Positions 55,265 through 63,189 are shown, counted from the stretch's first letter. The stretch is DNA of 64,000 bases from an uncultured Sediminibacterium sp. (GCF_946481145.1 NZ_CAMLMJ010000002.1:62001-126000); one strand, 5' to 3'. Notes: a model not told the origin generated them from the letters alone. A program made the numbers and translations.

Positions 55265-56077
55265 ATGGAAATAGCTGGTTATATCGCATCACTGGTCATT
55301 GGTATTTCGCTAGGTCTTATTGGCGGTGGAGGTTCAATACTTACAGTACCTGTTCTTGTATATCTTTTTGGCGTTGAGCCTGTATTGGCTACAGCGTATT
55401 CATTGTTTATTGTAGGCACATCGAGCCTGGTGGGCGCGTTCCCTAAGTATAAACAGGGTTTTATCAATGTAAAAACTGCCATCATTTTTGGCATCCCATC
55501 CATTGCTGCCGTGTTTGCCACAAGGAAATTCATTGTTCCCATGATACCGCATGAGGTATTCACGGTGAATGGGTTCGTTGTTACCAGGTCTATTCTTATG
55601 ATGGTTTTATTTGCCTTGTTAATGTTGTTTGCATCGATCTCAATGATCCGTGAAAAACAGAAAACAACAGAGCAAGAGAACGGTCCACAGAAATTCAACT
55701 ACCCACTTATTTTACTGGAAGGAGCCGTTGTAGGCATGTTAACCGGACTGGTTGGCGCTGGAGGTGGTTTTTTAATTATCCCTGCATTGGTACTACTGAG
55801 TAAACTGCCTATGAAGCAGGCTGTAGGAACTTCTTTACTGATTATAGCAGCCAAGTCGCTGATTGGTTTTACCGGAGACCTGTCGCATTTTAACATGGAC
55901 TGGAAATTATTAGGCACTGTAACAGCGCTGGCAATTGGTGGTATTTTTATCGGTAATCGTATGAGTACAAAAATTGATGGTAACAAATTGAAAAAAGGAT
56001 TTGGCTGGTTTGTACTGGTAATGGGTATTTATATCATTGTCAAGGAAATTGTTTTTCCTGGCGGTTCATCACACTAG
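55265..56077 (+). CDS. Sulfite exporter TauE/SafE family protein
   Basis: The 270-residue protein has about eight spans in two inverted halves. Each half opens with the family's glycine motif: SLGLIGGGGSILTVPVLV and LTGLVGAGGGFLIIPALVLL. Members move sulfite, sulfoacetate or related anions. It lies between operator B and the persulfide dioxygenase operon, so export of sulfite formed by that enzyme is the likely job (inference). A GGCC-based hairpin with some G-U pairs follows near 56101-56129 and may end its transcript. Confidence 0.9.
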   Translation: MEIAGYIASLVIGISLGLIGGGGSILTVPVLVYLFGVEPVLATAYSLFIVGTSSLVGAFPKYKQGFINVKTAIIFGIPSIAAVFATRKFIVPMIPHEVFTVNGFVVTRSILMMVLFALLMLFASISMIREKQKTTEQENGPQKFNYPLILLEGAVVGMLTGLVGAGGGFLIIPALVLLSKLPMKQAVGTSLLIIAAKSLIGFTGDLSHFNMDWKLLGTVTALAIGGIFIGNRMSTKIDGNKLKKGFGWFVLVMGIYIIVKEIVFPGGSSH

Positions 56078-56154
56078 TTTCTTTTACCCCCCAATAAATG
56101 AGAGGCCTGCAGCGATGTGGGCCTTTCTAATTATGACAAAGTACAGGTGTTAAT

Positions 56155-56198
56155 GTGACGAATATCACGTTTTATTTTCTCAGATTTTTTCACTTTTA
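56155..56198 (+). promoter_or_regulatory. CRP-type operator C, distal promoter of the sulfur operon
   Basis: GTGACGAATATCAC (56155-56168) is followed by the weak -7-like CACTTTTA (56191-56198), which ends 36.5 bp from the palindrome centre. Confidence 0.6.
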
Positions 56199-56268
56199 CC
56201 CTTAGAAAGTATTGTGTTGCTGAATCAAAACTATAATTACTAAAAGGCAATTGTTAAAATGATAACAA

Positions 56269-56313
56269 CGTGATACAGGTCACGAAAAAAGCTTTAAAAA
56301 GTATTCAATTTTA
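56269..56313 (+). promoter_or_regulatory. CRP-type operator D, proximal promoter of the sulfur operon
   Basis: CGTGATACAGGTCACG (56269-56284) is followed by CAATTTTA (56306-56313), with the same 36.5-bp geometry and the same CAnTTTTA form as at operator C. The operon's first ATG is at 56339. Confidence 0.7.
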
Positions 56314-56338
56314 CCTCATCAAATAAAAACAAACATTT

Positions 56339-57757
56339 ATGATAGTTGAACAAATTTATACCGGATGTCTGGCACAAGGTGCCTACTATATTGAAAGTAA
56401 TGGCGAAGCAGTAGTAATTGACCCGTTACGTGAAGTAGCTCCTTATATTCAGAAAGCAGAGCGCAATGGTGCCAAAATAAAGTATGTATTGGAAACCCAT
56501 TTCCATGCCGACTTTGTTTCAGGTCACCTTGATCTCGCTAAAAAAACAGGTGCACAAATTGTTTATGGACCGAATGCTGCACCGGACTTTGCATTTTATG
56601 CAGCAAAAGATGGTGAATCTTTAAAAGTGGGTAATGCTTCTATTGAAGTATTGCATACTCCAGGACACACCATGGAAAGTACCTGTTATCTTTTAAAAGA
56701 TGAATCAGGAAAAGCTGTCGGACTCTTCAGCGGAGACACCCTTTTTATTGGTGATGTTGGCAGACCAGATCTCGCTCAGAAAGTAAAAGCAGAACTCACA
56801 CAGGATATGCTTGCCGGATATTTGTTCGACTCATTACGCAACAAAATTATGCCGCTTGCCGACGATATCATTGTATATCCTGCGCATGGAGCAGGTAGTG
56901 CCTGTGGTAAAAACATGAGCAAGGAAACAACCGATACACTAGGACATCAGAAACAAAGCAATTATGCTTTAAGAGCAGATATGACCAAAGAAGAGTTTAT
57001 CAAAGAAGTAACAACCGGACTGGTTGCGCCACCTGCTTATTTCCCTTTGAATGTAATGATGAATATTCATGGTTACGATAGTATTGATACTGTGTTGGAA
57101 AGAGGACAGCATGCATTGAGTCCTGAAGCTTTTGAAGCGGCGGCAAATGAAACAGGTGCATTAATTCTCGATACACGCGACCCACAGGTATTTGCAGCAG
57201 GCTTTGTACCAAACTCTATCAATATTGGCATCGACGGCAATTTTGCTCCATGGGTAGGTGCTATGATTCCTGATATTAAACAGGAGATACTGCTTGTAAC
57301 AGATGAAGGCAGAGAACAAGAAGTTATTACCCGTTTGGCAAGGGTTGGTTATGATTTCACCATCGGATATCTGGCAGGAGGTTTTGCAAGTTGGGTAGCA
57401 GCAGGAAAAGAAATAGATCAGATTAGGTCTATCAGTGCAGAAGAGCTGGCTGATATTGCTACTGAAGAAGCAGTAAATATCCTCGATGTTCGTAAAAACA
57501 GCGAATACCTGAGCGAACATGTTTTGGATGCTGAAAATGCACCACTCGACTTTATCAACGATAGTATGAGTCAGATCGATCGTAACAAAACCTATTATGT
57601 GCATTGTGCAGGTGGTTATCGCTCCATGATTTTTAATTCAATACTTCGTGCAAGAGGTTTTGATAACCTGATTGATGTGAAAGGTGGATTTAAAGCGATT
57701 AAAGAATCAAATAAATTCAGGGTAAGCGATTATGTATGCCCTACAACTTTATTATAA
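56339..57757 (+). CDS. Persulfide dioxygenase-rhodanese fusion (ETHE1-like MBL fold plus two rhodanese domains)
   Basis: Residues 1-240 are an ETHE1-like metallo-beta-lactamase domain; by analogy the iron ligands are H54 (THFHAD), H110 (HTPGH) and D133 (SGDTLF). F59 replaces the histidine of the HxHxDH motif, with H63 close by, as in a known subgroup. Two rhodanese domains follow. The first (about 268-355) lacks the active cysteine (LVTDEGRE). The second (about 372-460) keeps it as C423 in HCAGGYRS. Persulfide dioxygenases oxidise glutathione or similar persulfide to sulfite. It starts the main operon under operators C and D and ends two bases before the next ATG. Confidence 0.92.
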   Translation: MIVEQIYTGCLAQGAYYIESNGEAVVIDPLREVAPYIQKAERNGAKIKYVLETHFHADFVSGHLDLAKKTGAQIVYGPNAAPDFAFYAAKDGESLKVGNASIEVLHTPGHTMESTCYLLKDESGKAVGLFSGDTLFIGDVGRPDLAQKVKAELTQDMLAGYLFDSLRNKIMPLADDIIVYPAHGAGSACGKNMSKETTDTLGHQKQSNYALRADMTKEEFIKEVTTGLVAPPAYFPLNVMMNIHGYDSIDTVLERGQHALSPEAFEAAANETGALILDTRDPQVFAAGFVPNSINIGIDGNFAPWVGAMIPDIKQEILLVTDEGREQEVITRLARVGYDFTIGYLAGGFASWVAAGKEIDQIRSISAEELADIATEEAVNILDVRKNSEYLSEHVLDAENAPLDFINDSMSQIDRNKTYYVHCAGGYRSMIFNSILRARGFDNLIDVKGGFKAIKESNKFRVSDYVCPTTLL

Positions 57758-57759
57758 AA

Positions 57760-58041
57760 ATGAAAACAATACAAGAAGTACTCAGCAATGAAAATCCAAT
57801 TGTTGTTGATGTGAGAACTAATAGTGAGTTTAACACTTCACATTACCCGAGCGCGATCAATATTCCGCTTGATGAACTTCCTAAACACCTGAATGAATTA
57901 AAGCAGGAGAACAAGCCGGTAGTATTATACTGCAGAAGTGGTAACAGAAGCGGCATAGGCATGAATTTTCTGCACCAGCAAGGCTTTAAGGAAGTGTACA
58001 ATGGCGGCGGATTATCTGATATGTTGTACTATAAAAATTAA
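57760..58041 (+). CDS. Single-domain rhodanese
   Basis: A 93-residue sulfurtransferase with active cysteine in LYCRSGNRSG and the DVRTNSEFNTSHYPSAINIP entry motif. It moves sulfane sulfur between thiols, thiosulfate or cyanide. An in-frame start at 57736 lies inside the upstream gene; ATG 57760 is chosen. It may pass sulfur to or from the upstream dioxygenase fusion. Confidence 0.92.
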   Translation: MKTIQEVLSNENPIVVDVRTNSEFNTSHYPSAINIPLDELPKHLNELKQENKPVVLYCRSGNRSGIGMNFLHQQGFKEVYNGGGLSDMLYYKN

Positions 58042-58046
58042 GTTGA

Positions 58047-58358
58047 ATGTTATCTTTTTTTAAAAAATTATTCCCTGCTCCCGTAGACTATACTATGCTG
58101 ATTGATAAAGGAGGTTTGATTGTTGATGTAAGAACAGTATCGGAATTTGATGCGGGACATATTAAAGGATCGAAGAATATTCCATTGGATCGCTTACGTA
58201 ATGAGATTACGCGTCTTAAGCAATTAAATGTACCCATTATCACCGTTTGCAGAAGCGGAAACAGAAGTGGTATGGCAAAATCATTGCTAACAGGCGCTGG
58301 TGTTGAAGCATATAATGGCGGTCCCTGGAATTCTTTGGCTAATAAAATCAGTAAATAA
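58047..58358 (+). CDS. Single-domain rhodanese, second copy
   Basis: A 103-residue rhodanese with active cysteine in TVCRSGNRSG and DVRTVSEFDAGHIKGSKNIP. It starts five bases after the preceding rhodanese and has a short N-terminal extension (MLSFFKKLFPAP) that may touch the membrane. The two copies differ in sequence around the active site, so they may have different partners. Its stop overlaps the next ATG by one base. Confidence 0.92.
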   Translation: MLSFFKKLFPAPVDYTMLIDKGGLIVDVRTVSEFDAGHIKGSKNIPLDRLRNEITRLKQLNVPIITVCRSGNRSGMAKSLLTGAGVEAYNGGPWNSLANKISK

Positions 58359-58594
58359 TGAAAACAATCCTGCAAAACTGGCATTTCATGCGTGTGTTAA
58401 GGGTAGTGCTAGCAATAGCTGTGCTGGTTCAATCGTGGTATGCAAAGGATAGTACTACTGCCATTATCGGGATCATGTTATTGGCAATGGGTATCTTTAA
58501 TATCGGTTGCTGTGGGCCAACTGGCTGTTACACAACACCGGGTAAGAAGAATACTGTTTCAACAAAAGAATCCGTTTATGAAGAAATTCTTTAG
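58358..58594 (+). CDS. DUF2892-like membrane protein with cysteine cluster
   Basis: A 78-residue protein with two spans (about 12-27 and 33-48) and a C-terminal GCCGPTGCYT cysteine cluster. It resembles the membrane part of YgaP-type rhodaneses (DUF2892), here as a separate gene after two soluble rhodaneses. The cysteines could accept sulfane sulfur at the membrane (inference). Its last 17 bases overlap the next gene. Confidence 0.8.
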   Translation: MKTILQNWHFMRVLRVVLAIAVLVQSWYAKDSTTAIIGIMLLAMGIFNIGCCGPTGCYTTPGKKNTVSTKESVYEEIL

Positions 58595-58793
58595 TAATAA
58601 TTATTTATTGCTGACCGGAGGACTTCTGGGAGCATTATCTGGATACCTCTACTGGAAATATGTAGGATGTATAACAGGCACTTGTGCCATAACATCTAAA
58701 CCGATTAACAGCACACTATACTTTTCTTTATTAGGTATACTTGCTTTTAGTCTTTTTAAAAAAACACCGAAAAAAAATACCCATGTTGAATAA
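58578..58793 (+). CDS. DUF6132-like small membrane protein
   Basis: A 71-residue protein with two spans around a VGCITGTCAITSKP loop that carries a C-x4-C pair, the pattern of the DUF6132 family. The ATG at 58578 is chosen; the frame runs open upstream inside the previous gene. It overlaps the genes on both sides, so translation is coupled. Function unknown; the conserved cysteine loop and context suggest sulfur or thiol handling. Confidence 0.75.
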   Translation: MKKFFSNNYLLLTGGLLGALSGYLYWKYVGCITGTCAITSKPINSTLYFSLLGILAFSLFKKTPKKNTHVE

Positions 58794-59088
58794 TTCATTT
58801 GAAAAGATCATAAGCAGTGAAAAGCCTGTGTTGGTCGATTTTTATGCCGACTGGTGTGGGCCCTGTAGAATGATGCCCCCTGTTTTAAAAGAAGTGAAAG
58901 ACCGGTTAGGAGATCAAGTTCAGGTATTCAAGGTAAATGTAGATGAACATGCAGATGTAGCTGCTCATTTTCAGGTTAGCAGTATTCCTACCTTGATGAT
59001 TTTTAAAAAAGGGCAGTTATTGTGGAGAGAAACAGGCGTAAAAAATGCCGGACAACTGCAACAATTGCTACAACAACATTTATCATGA
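58783..59088 (+). CDS. Thioredoxin
   Basis: A 101-residue cytoplasmic thioredoxin with WCGPC in FYADWCGPCRMMPP and the cis-proline in SIPTLMIF. In this operon it is likely the reductant that releases sulfur from rhodanese or persulfide intermediates (inference). The ATG at 58783 overlaps the previous gene by 11 bases. The stop overlaps the next start (ATGA). Confidence 0.92.
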   Translation: MLNNSFEKIISSEKPVLVDFYADWCGPCRMMPPVLKEVKDRLGDQVQVFKVNVDEHADVAAHFQVSSIPTLMIFKKGQLLWRETGVKNAGQLQQLLQQHLS

Positions 59089-59345
59089 CAACTTCAGAAA
59101 AATTCTATGCTGAAAATATTCGTTGCGAAGGTTGTGTAAACACGATAAAATCTGAACTCCTAAAAATTCCCGGAGTTCAGGCGGTAACAGTAGCTGTTCC
59201 GGAAAAGAAGATAGCTGTAATGGGCATAGGAATCAATCGGGCACAGATTACTGCTACTTTAAAAAAACTTGGATACCCTGAATCCGGACATAATTCATTC
59301 TTCAGCAAAGCCCTATCTTTCGTATCCTGTTCAGCTGGTAAATAA
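59085..59345 (+). CDS. Heavy-metal-associated (HMA) domain protein
   Basis: An 86-residue HMA fold with the metal motif C-x2-C in IRCEGCVNTIKSEL. Usually such proteins carry Cu+ or similar soft metals; here a sulfur or persulfide-related role is also possible. A further cysteine lies near the C-terminus (SFVSCSAGK). It is coupled to thioredoxin by ATGA. It is the last soluble protein before the outer-membrane porin gene. Confidence 0.88.
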   Translation: MTTSEKFYAENIRCEGCVNTIKSELLKIPGVQAVTVAVPEKKIAVMGIGINRAQITATLKKLGYPESGHNSFFSKALSFVSCSAGK

Positions 59346-59367
59346 TCATTTATAAGTTTTATTAGGC

Positions 59368-60759
59368 ATGGTTTTAAAATATGCTGCCATGGCGGCCTTA
59401 TTTTTCATTTCATTTATCTCTGTAATGGCACAACCAGCAGATGATGAACAAAAAGCCGATAGCAGTTCGCTGCTGGGGGCTTTCAAGCATGGAAAGACAG
59501 AAGGACATTTCCGGTATTTTTTCATGGCAACGGATAATAAAAAAGGACTTACAGATTATCATGCACATGCTACCGGTGGAGGACTTCGATTTGTGTCTGC
59601 CCCGTTTCATGGTTTTCAGTTAGGTATTGGTGGTTTCTTTATTTTCAATACAGGATCTTCTGATTTATTAAAACCTGATCCCGTTACCGGACAATTGAAC
59701 CGATATGAAATTGGTTTATTTGATATAGAACATCCATCGAACAAAAATGATATTGATCGTCTTGAAGAATTATTTATCCGTTATGAATGGAGAAACCAAT
59801 CCATAAAATTTGGCAAACAAATCATCAATACTCCATTTATAAACCCACAAGACGGCAGAATGCGTCCGACAGGAGTAGAAGGAGTCTGGTATCAAAAAAA
59901 ATCGGAACGAACCCAGATCAATGCAGGTGTTTTATGGAAGATAAGTCCGAGAAGTACCGTTCGCTGGTTTAATGTTGGAGAGTCAATAGGTGTTTACCCG
60001 CAAGGGGTTAGTGAATCCGGATCTCCATCTGCCTATAAAAATAATCTCAACAGTAATTATGTTGCCCTATTCGGTATCACACAAAAACTGAATAACCGTT
60101 TAAAAATTCAGTTATGGGAACAATTGGTTGATCAAATGTTTAATACCGTATTGTTACAGGCCGATCAGGATTTTGGATCAAATGAAAGTGCTCATGCATA
60201 TACTGCTGTTCAAGGTATCATGCAACAATCCCTGAAAGATGGCGGCAATACCTCTCCTGCCCTTACTTATATGCAAAAGGGAAGCACTGCACTGAGTTTT
60301 GGTGTCAGGGTTGGTTATAAAAACAAAGAAGAAGATTTATCATTGAATTATAATCGTATTACTGGTAACGGACGATACCTAATGCCAAGAGAGTGGGGGC
60401 GCGACCCTTTCTTTACTTTTTTACCTCGTGAAAGAAATGAGGGTTTTGGTAATTTAAATGCCTGGATGTTACAGTATAAACGTAAATATGGTAAAAGTGG
60501 ACTTCAATCGCAATTCGGTTTGGGTTATTACCAATTGCCGGATGTACTTGATGCAAGACTCAACAAATACGGAATGCCCTCCTACACGCAATTCAATGCG
60601 GATGTACAATATAATTTCAGTGGTGCACTAAACGGGGCGCAGCTGCAATTCCTTTATGTTTATAAAGGGGGTAATGGAAATACCTACAATAATGATAAAT
60701 ATGTGATCCATAAAGTAAATACTTCCTTATTCAACCTAATTTTAAACTATCGATTTTAA
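59368..60759 (+). CDS. OprD-like outer-membrane porin
   Basis: The 463-residue protein has a signal peptide (MVLKYAAMAALFFISFISVMAQ), alternating beta-strand pattern throughout and a C-terminal phenylalanine (NLILNYRF), the outer-membrane barrel signal. Segments such as TGGGLRFVSAPFHGFQLGIGGFF, TPFINPQDGRM and GVWYQKK fit OprD-type specific porins. In this operon it may admit thiosulfate or another sulfur anion (inference). Confidence 0.82.
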   Translation: MVLKYAAMAALFFISFISVMAQPADDEQKADSSSLLGAFKHGKTEGHFRYFFMATDNKKGLTDYHAHATGGGLRFVSAPFHGFQLGIGGFFIFNTGSSDLLKPDPVTGQLNRYEIGLFDIEHPSNKNDIDRLEELFIRYEWRNQSIKFGKQIINTPFINPQDGRMRPTGVEGVWYQKKSERTQINAGVLWKISPRSTVRWFNVGESIGVYPQGVSESGSPSAYKNNLNSNYVALFGITQKLNNRLKIQLWEQLVDQMFNTVLLQADQDFGSNESAHAYTAVQGIMQQSLKDGGNTSPALTYMQKGSTALSFGVRVGYKNKEEDLSLNYNRITGNGRYLMPREWGRDPFFTFLPRERNEGFGNLNAWMLQYKRKYGKSGLQSQFGLGYYQLPDVLDARLNKYGMPSYTQFNADVQYNFSGALNGAQLQFLYVYKGGNGNTYNNDKYVIHKVNTSLFNLILNYRF

Positions 60760-60769
60760 TTTATAAGCT

Positions 60770-61744
60770 ATGTGGAAGAAATTTAAAGCAGACTGGTTGG
60801 CTTATATATTATTTGCATTGGTGCTTTTTGTTATTGCTGGCTGGCTATGGCAAAGCAATGTTCAAAAAGACCTGCAGGTTCAGACAGACAGTAACTGGCA
60901 TGCACCCAGTTATTTTTTAGACCCTATAAAAGATGATAGTACCCGTTCCCTTGTTTTGTATGGGGAAGAATTAATTGCACATACTGCTGCCTATTTTGGT
61001 CCTAAAGGAAGTATTAAAGCCATCAGTAATGGAATGAATTGTCAGAACTGTCATCTTGATGCAGGTAAACGAGTTTGGGGAAACAATTATGCAGCAGTGG
61101 CGGCTAATTATCCAAAGTTCAGGGCAAGAAGTGGAAGCATGGAAAGTATTTATAAACGAGTAAGTGATTGTTTTGAAAGAAGTTTAAATGGACAAGCCCC
61201 CGATAGTAACAGTCGTGAATATAAAGCTATTGAAACCTATATAAAATGGCTAGGTAAAGAGGTCTCAAAAAAAGATAAGCCAAATGGAACAGGTATTAAA
61301 GTACCCGAACTGTTAACCCGTGCGGCCGACCCGATAAAGGGTAAAAAAGTATATGCTTTGAACTGCGAACGCTGTCATGGCAGCAATGGAGAAGGACAGC
61401 TTAACCCCGATAATATTGGATACAGTTATCCTCCTTTATGGGGTAACCACAGTTATAATACTGGTGCCGGACTTTACCGCCTGAGTAATTTTGCGGGTTT
61501 TGTTCAGTCTAATATGCCCTTTAATGAGGTAACGCATCAAAACCATTTAACCAATGAAGAAGCATGGGATCTGGCGGCTTATGTTAATTCACAGCCCCGA
61601 CCTGTTTTTACAAATAAGTCAGACTGGCCCGATATTTCCAAAAAGCCCTTCGATCATCCATTTGGGCCCTATGCTGATAATTTTAGTGAGCAACAACACA
61701 AATACGGGCCCTTTTTACCGATAATAGCTGCTAAGCAACGATAA
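60770..61744 (+). CDS. Dihaem c-type cytochrome, TsdA-like thiosulfate dehydrogenase
   Basis: An N-terminal anchor (about 10-28) is followed by two cytochrome c domains: haem 1 C91-x2-C-H95 (NCQNCHLD) and haem 2 C199-x2-C-H203 (NCERCHGS). The segment ISNGMNCQNCHLDAGKR and the later SDCFERSLNG are typical of TsdA. C134 in that last motif is a candidate axial ligand of haem 1, as the equivalent Cys is in studied TsdA. TsdA enzymes convert thiosulfate and tetrathionate. It lies ten bases after the porin gene, and operator E follows. Confidence 0.88.
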   Translation: MWKKFKADWLAYILFALVLFVIAGWLWQSNVQKDLQVQTDSNWHAPSYFLDPIKDDSTRSLVLYGEELIAHTAAYFGPKGSIKAISNGMNCQNCHLDAGKRVWGNNYAAVAANYPKFRARSGSMESIYKRVSDCFERSLNGQAPDSNSREYKAIETYIKWLGKEVSKKDKPNGTGIKVPELLTRAADPIKGKKVYALNCERCHGSNGEGQLNPDNIGYSYPPLWGNHSYNTGAGLYRLSNFAGFVQSNMPFNEVTHQNHLTNEEAWDLAAYVNSQPRPVFTNKSDWPDISKKPFDHPFGPYADNFSEQQHKYGPFLPIIAAKQR

Positions 61745-61751
61745 CTGATCG

Positions 61752-61797
61752 GCGTGACATGTATCACGCTTCAAAAAATTGTTTATCGGCATTTTTG
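61752..61797 (+). promoter_or_regulatory. CRP-type operator E and promoter of the YeeE pair
   Basis: GCGTGACATGTATCACGC (61752-61769) has six-base perfect arms and is followed by CATTTTTG (61790-61797), which ends 36.5 bp from the palindrome centre. The ATG of the first transporter is at 61814. Confidence 0.75.
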
Positions 61798-61813
61798 CCA
61801 TCAATTATTTTTT

Positions 61814-62377
61814 ATGAAGGAATTCTTACAACAGCCTTGGCCATGGTATATTGCCGGCGCACTTATAGGATTAATCGTCCCGATACTTTTATTGTTGGGT
61901 AATAAACATTTTGGCATATCTGCTAACCTGCGTCATGCCTGCGCCGCCTGTTTTCCGGCAAAGATTAATTTTTTTAACTACGATTGGAAAAAAGAATCCT
62001 GGAACCTGTTTTTTGTAGGAGGTATATTAGTCGGTGCTATGATTGCCGCATTTGGTATACCAGATCCAAACCCGATTGTAGTTAATCCTGCATTGGTTGA
62101 TGAATTGAAAGAGTATGGAATTTCCAATTATAGTAGCATGGTACCGCAGGACCTTGTTTCCTGGGAATCTTTATTTTCTGCCAGGGGTTTTGTAATGATG
62201 GTAGGCGGCGGATTCCTGGTTGGCTTTGGTTCCCGTTATGCAGGTGGTTGTACCAGTGGACATGCCATTATGGGGATCAGCAATTTACAATGGCCTTCGG
62301 TTATAGCTACCTGTTGTTTTATGGTGGGTGGTTTCATCATGGCTAATTTCCTACTTCCGTTTATTATGAAAATGTAA
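61814..62377 (+). CDS. YeeE/YedE-family sulfur transporter, half-size subunit 1
   Basis: The 187-residue protein has about five spans and the family motif GGCTSGHAIMGIS with C146. YeeE/TsuA proteins carry thiosulfate through the inner membrane along conserved cysteines. Bacteroidota often have two half-size genes instead of one long protein, as here. The start at 61814 (MKEFLQQPWPWYIAG) lies after operator E; a frame from the GTG at 61754 runs through the operator and is rejected. Confidence 0.9.
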   Translation: MKEFLQQPWPWYIAGALIGLIVPILLLLGNKHFGISANLRHACAACFPAKINFFNYDWKKESWNLFFVGGILVGAMIAAFGIPDPNPIVVNPALVDELKEYGISNYSSMVPQDLVSWESLFSARGFVMMVGGGFLVGFGSRYAGGCTSGHAIMGISNLQWPSVIATCCFMVGGFIMANFLLPFIMKM

Positions 62378-62387
62378 TCCAGCAACA

Positions 62388-62891
62388 ATGAACCCAAATC
62401 AAACAGAAATAGTAACCGATTTTGAAGTACGCTCCTTAGACACAATGTGTGTTAACGAGTCGGAAAAACAACACCCCTGGTGGTATAATTTCAAATACCT
62501 CGCTGTTGGTGTTTTATTTGGAATTGTTTTTGTGAAAGCAGAAATCATCTCCTGGTTTCGCATGCAGGAAATGTTTCGCTTCCAAAGTTTTCACATGTAT
62601 GGTGTAATTGGAACAGCTATAGTGGTGGCCGCTATATCCATAGCACTGATTAAAAAATTCAAAGTGAAAACAATTCACGGTGAAGAGATTCATTTTACAC
62701 CCAAAAAATTTAATAAGGGCCAGATAATCGGCGGATTAATTTTCGGATTAGGCTGGGCCTTAACAGGTGCATGTCCCGGACCGATCTTCGCACAAATTGG
62801 TATGGGTATTACCGTAATGATTGTAGTTTTATTAAGTGCTATTGCAGGCACCTGGGTATATGGGTATTTTAGGGAGCGGTTGCCGCATTAG
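62388..62891 (+). CDS. YeeE/YedE-like (DUF6691) sulfur transporter, half-size subunit 2
   Basis: The 167-residue protein has about four spans, with the family cysteine in LGWALTGACPGPIFAQIG (C129). It pairs with the preceding gene (ten-base gap) to form a presumed heteromeric sulfur-compound importer. The N-terminal 40 residues are soluble and may contact the first subunit. It ends the sulfur island; the next DNA is repeat-rich. Confidence 0.88.
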   Translation: MNPNQTEIVTDFEVRSLDTMCVNESEKQHPWWYNFKYLAVGVLFGIVFVKAEIISWFRMQEMFRFQSFHMYGVIGTAIVVAAISIALIKKFKVKTIHGEEIHFTPKKFNKGQIIGGLIFGLGWALTGACPGPIFAQIGMGITVMIVVLLSAIAGTWVYGYFRERLPH

Positions 62892-63189
62892 CTTTGGGCT
62901 ATTAGCTATTAGCTGTTAGCCATTAGCTATTAATGCGAATCAAGGGTTGAAATCTGCCAAAAATGAGAAAATCATCGATAGAGGGGTCTTTTGACGTCAT
63001 TAAAATAGGCTCCTATAAAATAATAGCTCCTAATCTTATTTGGCTGCGTAGATAGAACACGGATTTATCATGATCAATCATGATAATCATGATAAATCTG
63101 TGTTCCCTCTAACTCTTCTAAATATTAACAATTCCCTTTTCGCACAAAAAGCTAATGGCTAATAGCTAAAAGCCAACAGCCGCTAGCTA
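62890..63189. repeat. Inverted AGCTATTAGC-type repeat enclosing palindromic copy 3
   Basis: Arms of about 38-39 bases made of GCTAATAG/CTATTAGC units lie near 62890-62928 and 63151-63189 and are about 80% complementary. They flank the dispersed palindrome copy 3. The arm ends reach the stops of the yeeE-like and DUF1003 genes. No gene lies between. Confidence 0.65.
63055..63105. repeat. Dispersed palindromic element, copy 3
   Basis: GAACACGGATTTATCATGAT (63055-63074) pairs with 63086-63105 with one mismatch, 11-base loop. The ends GAACAC / GTGTTC match copies 1 and 2, but the flanks do not. Confidence 0.78.
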
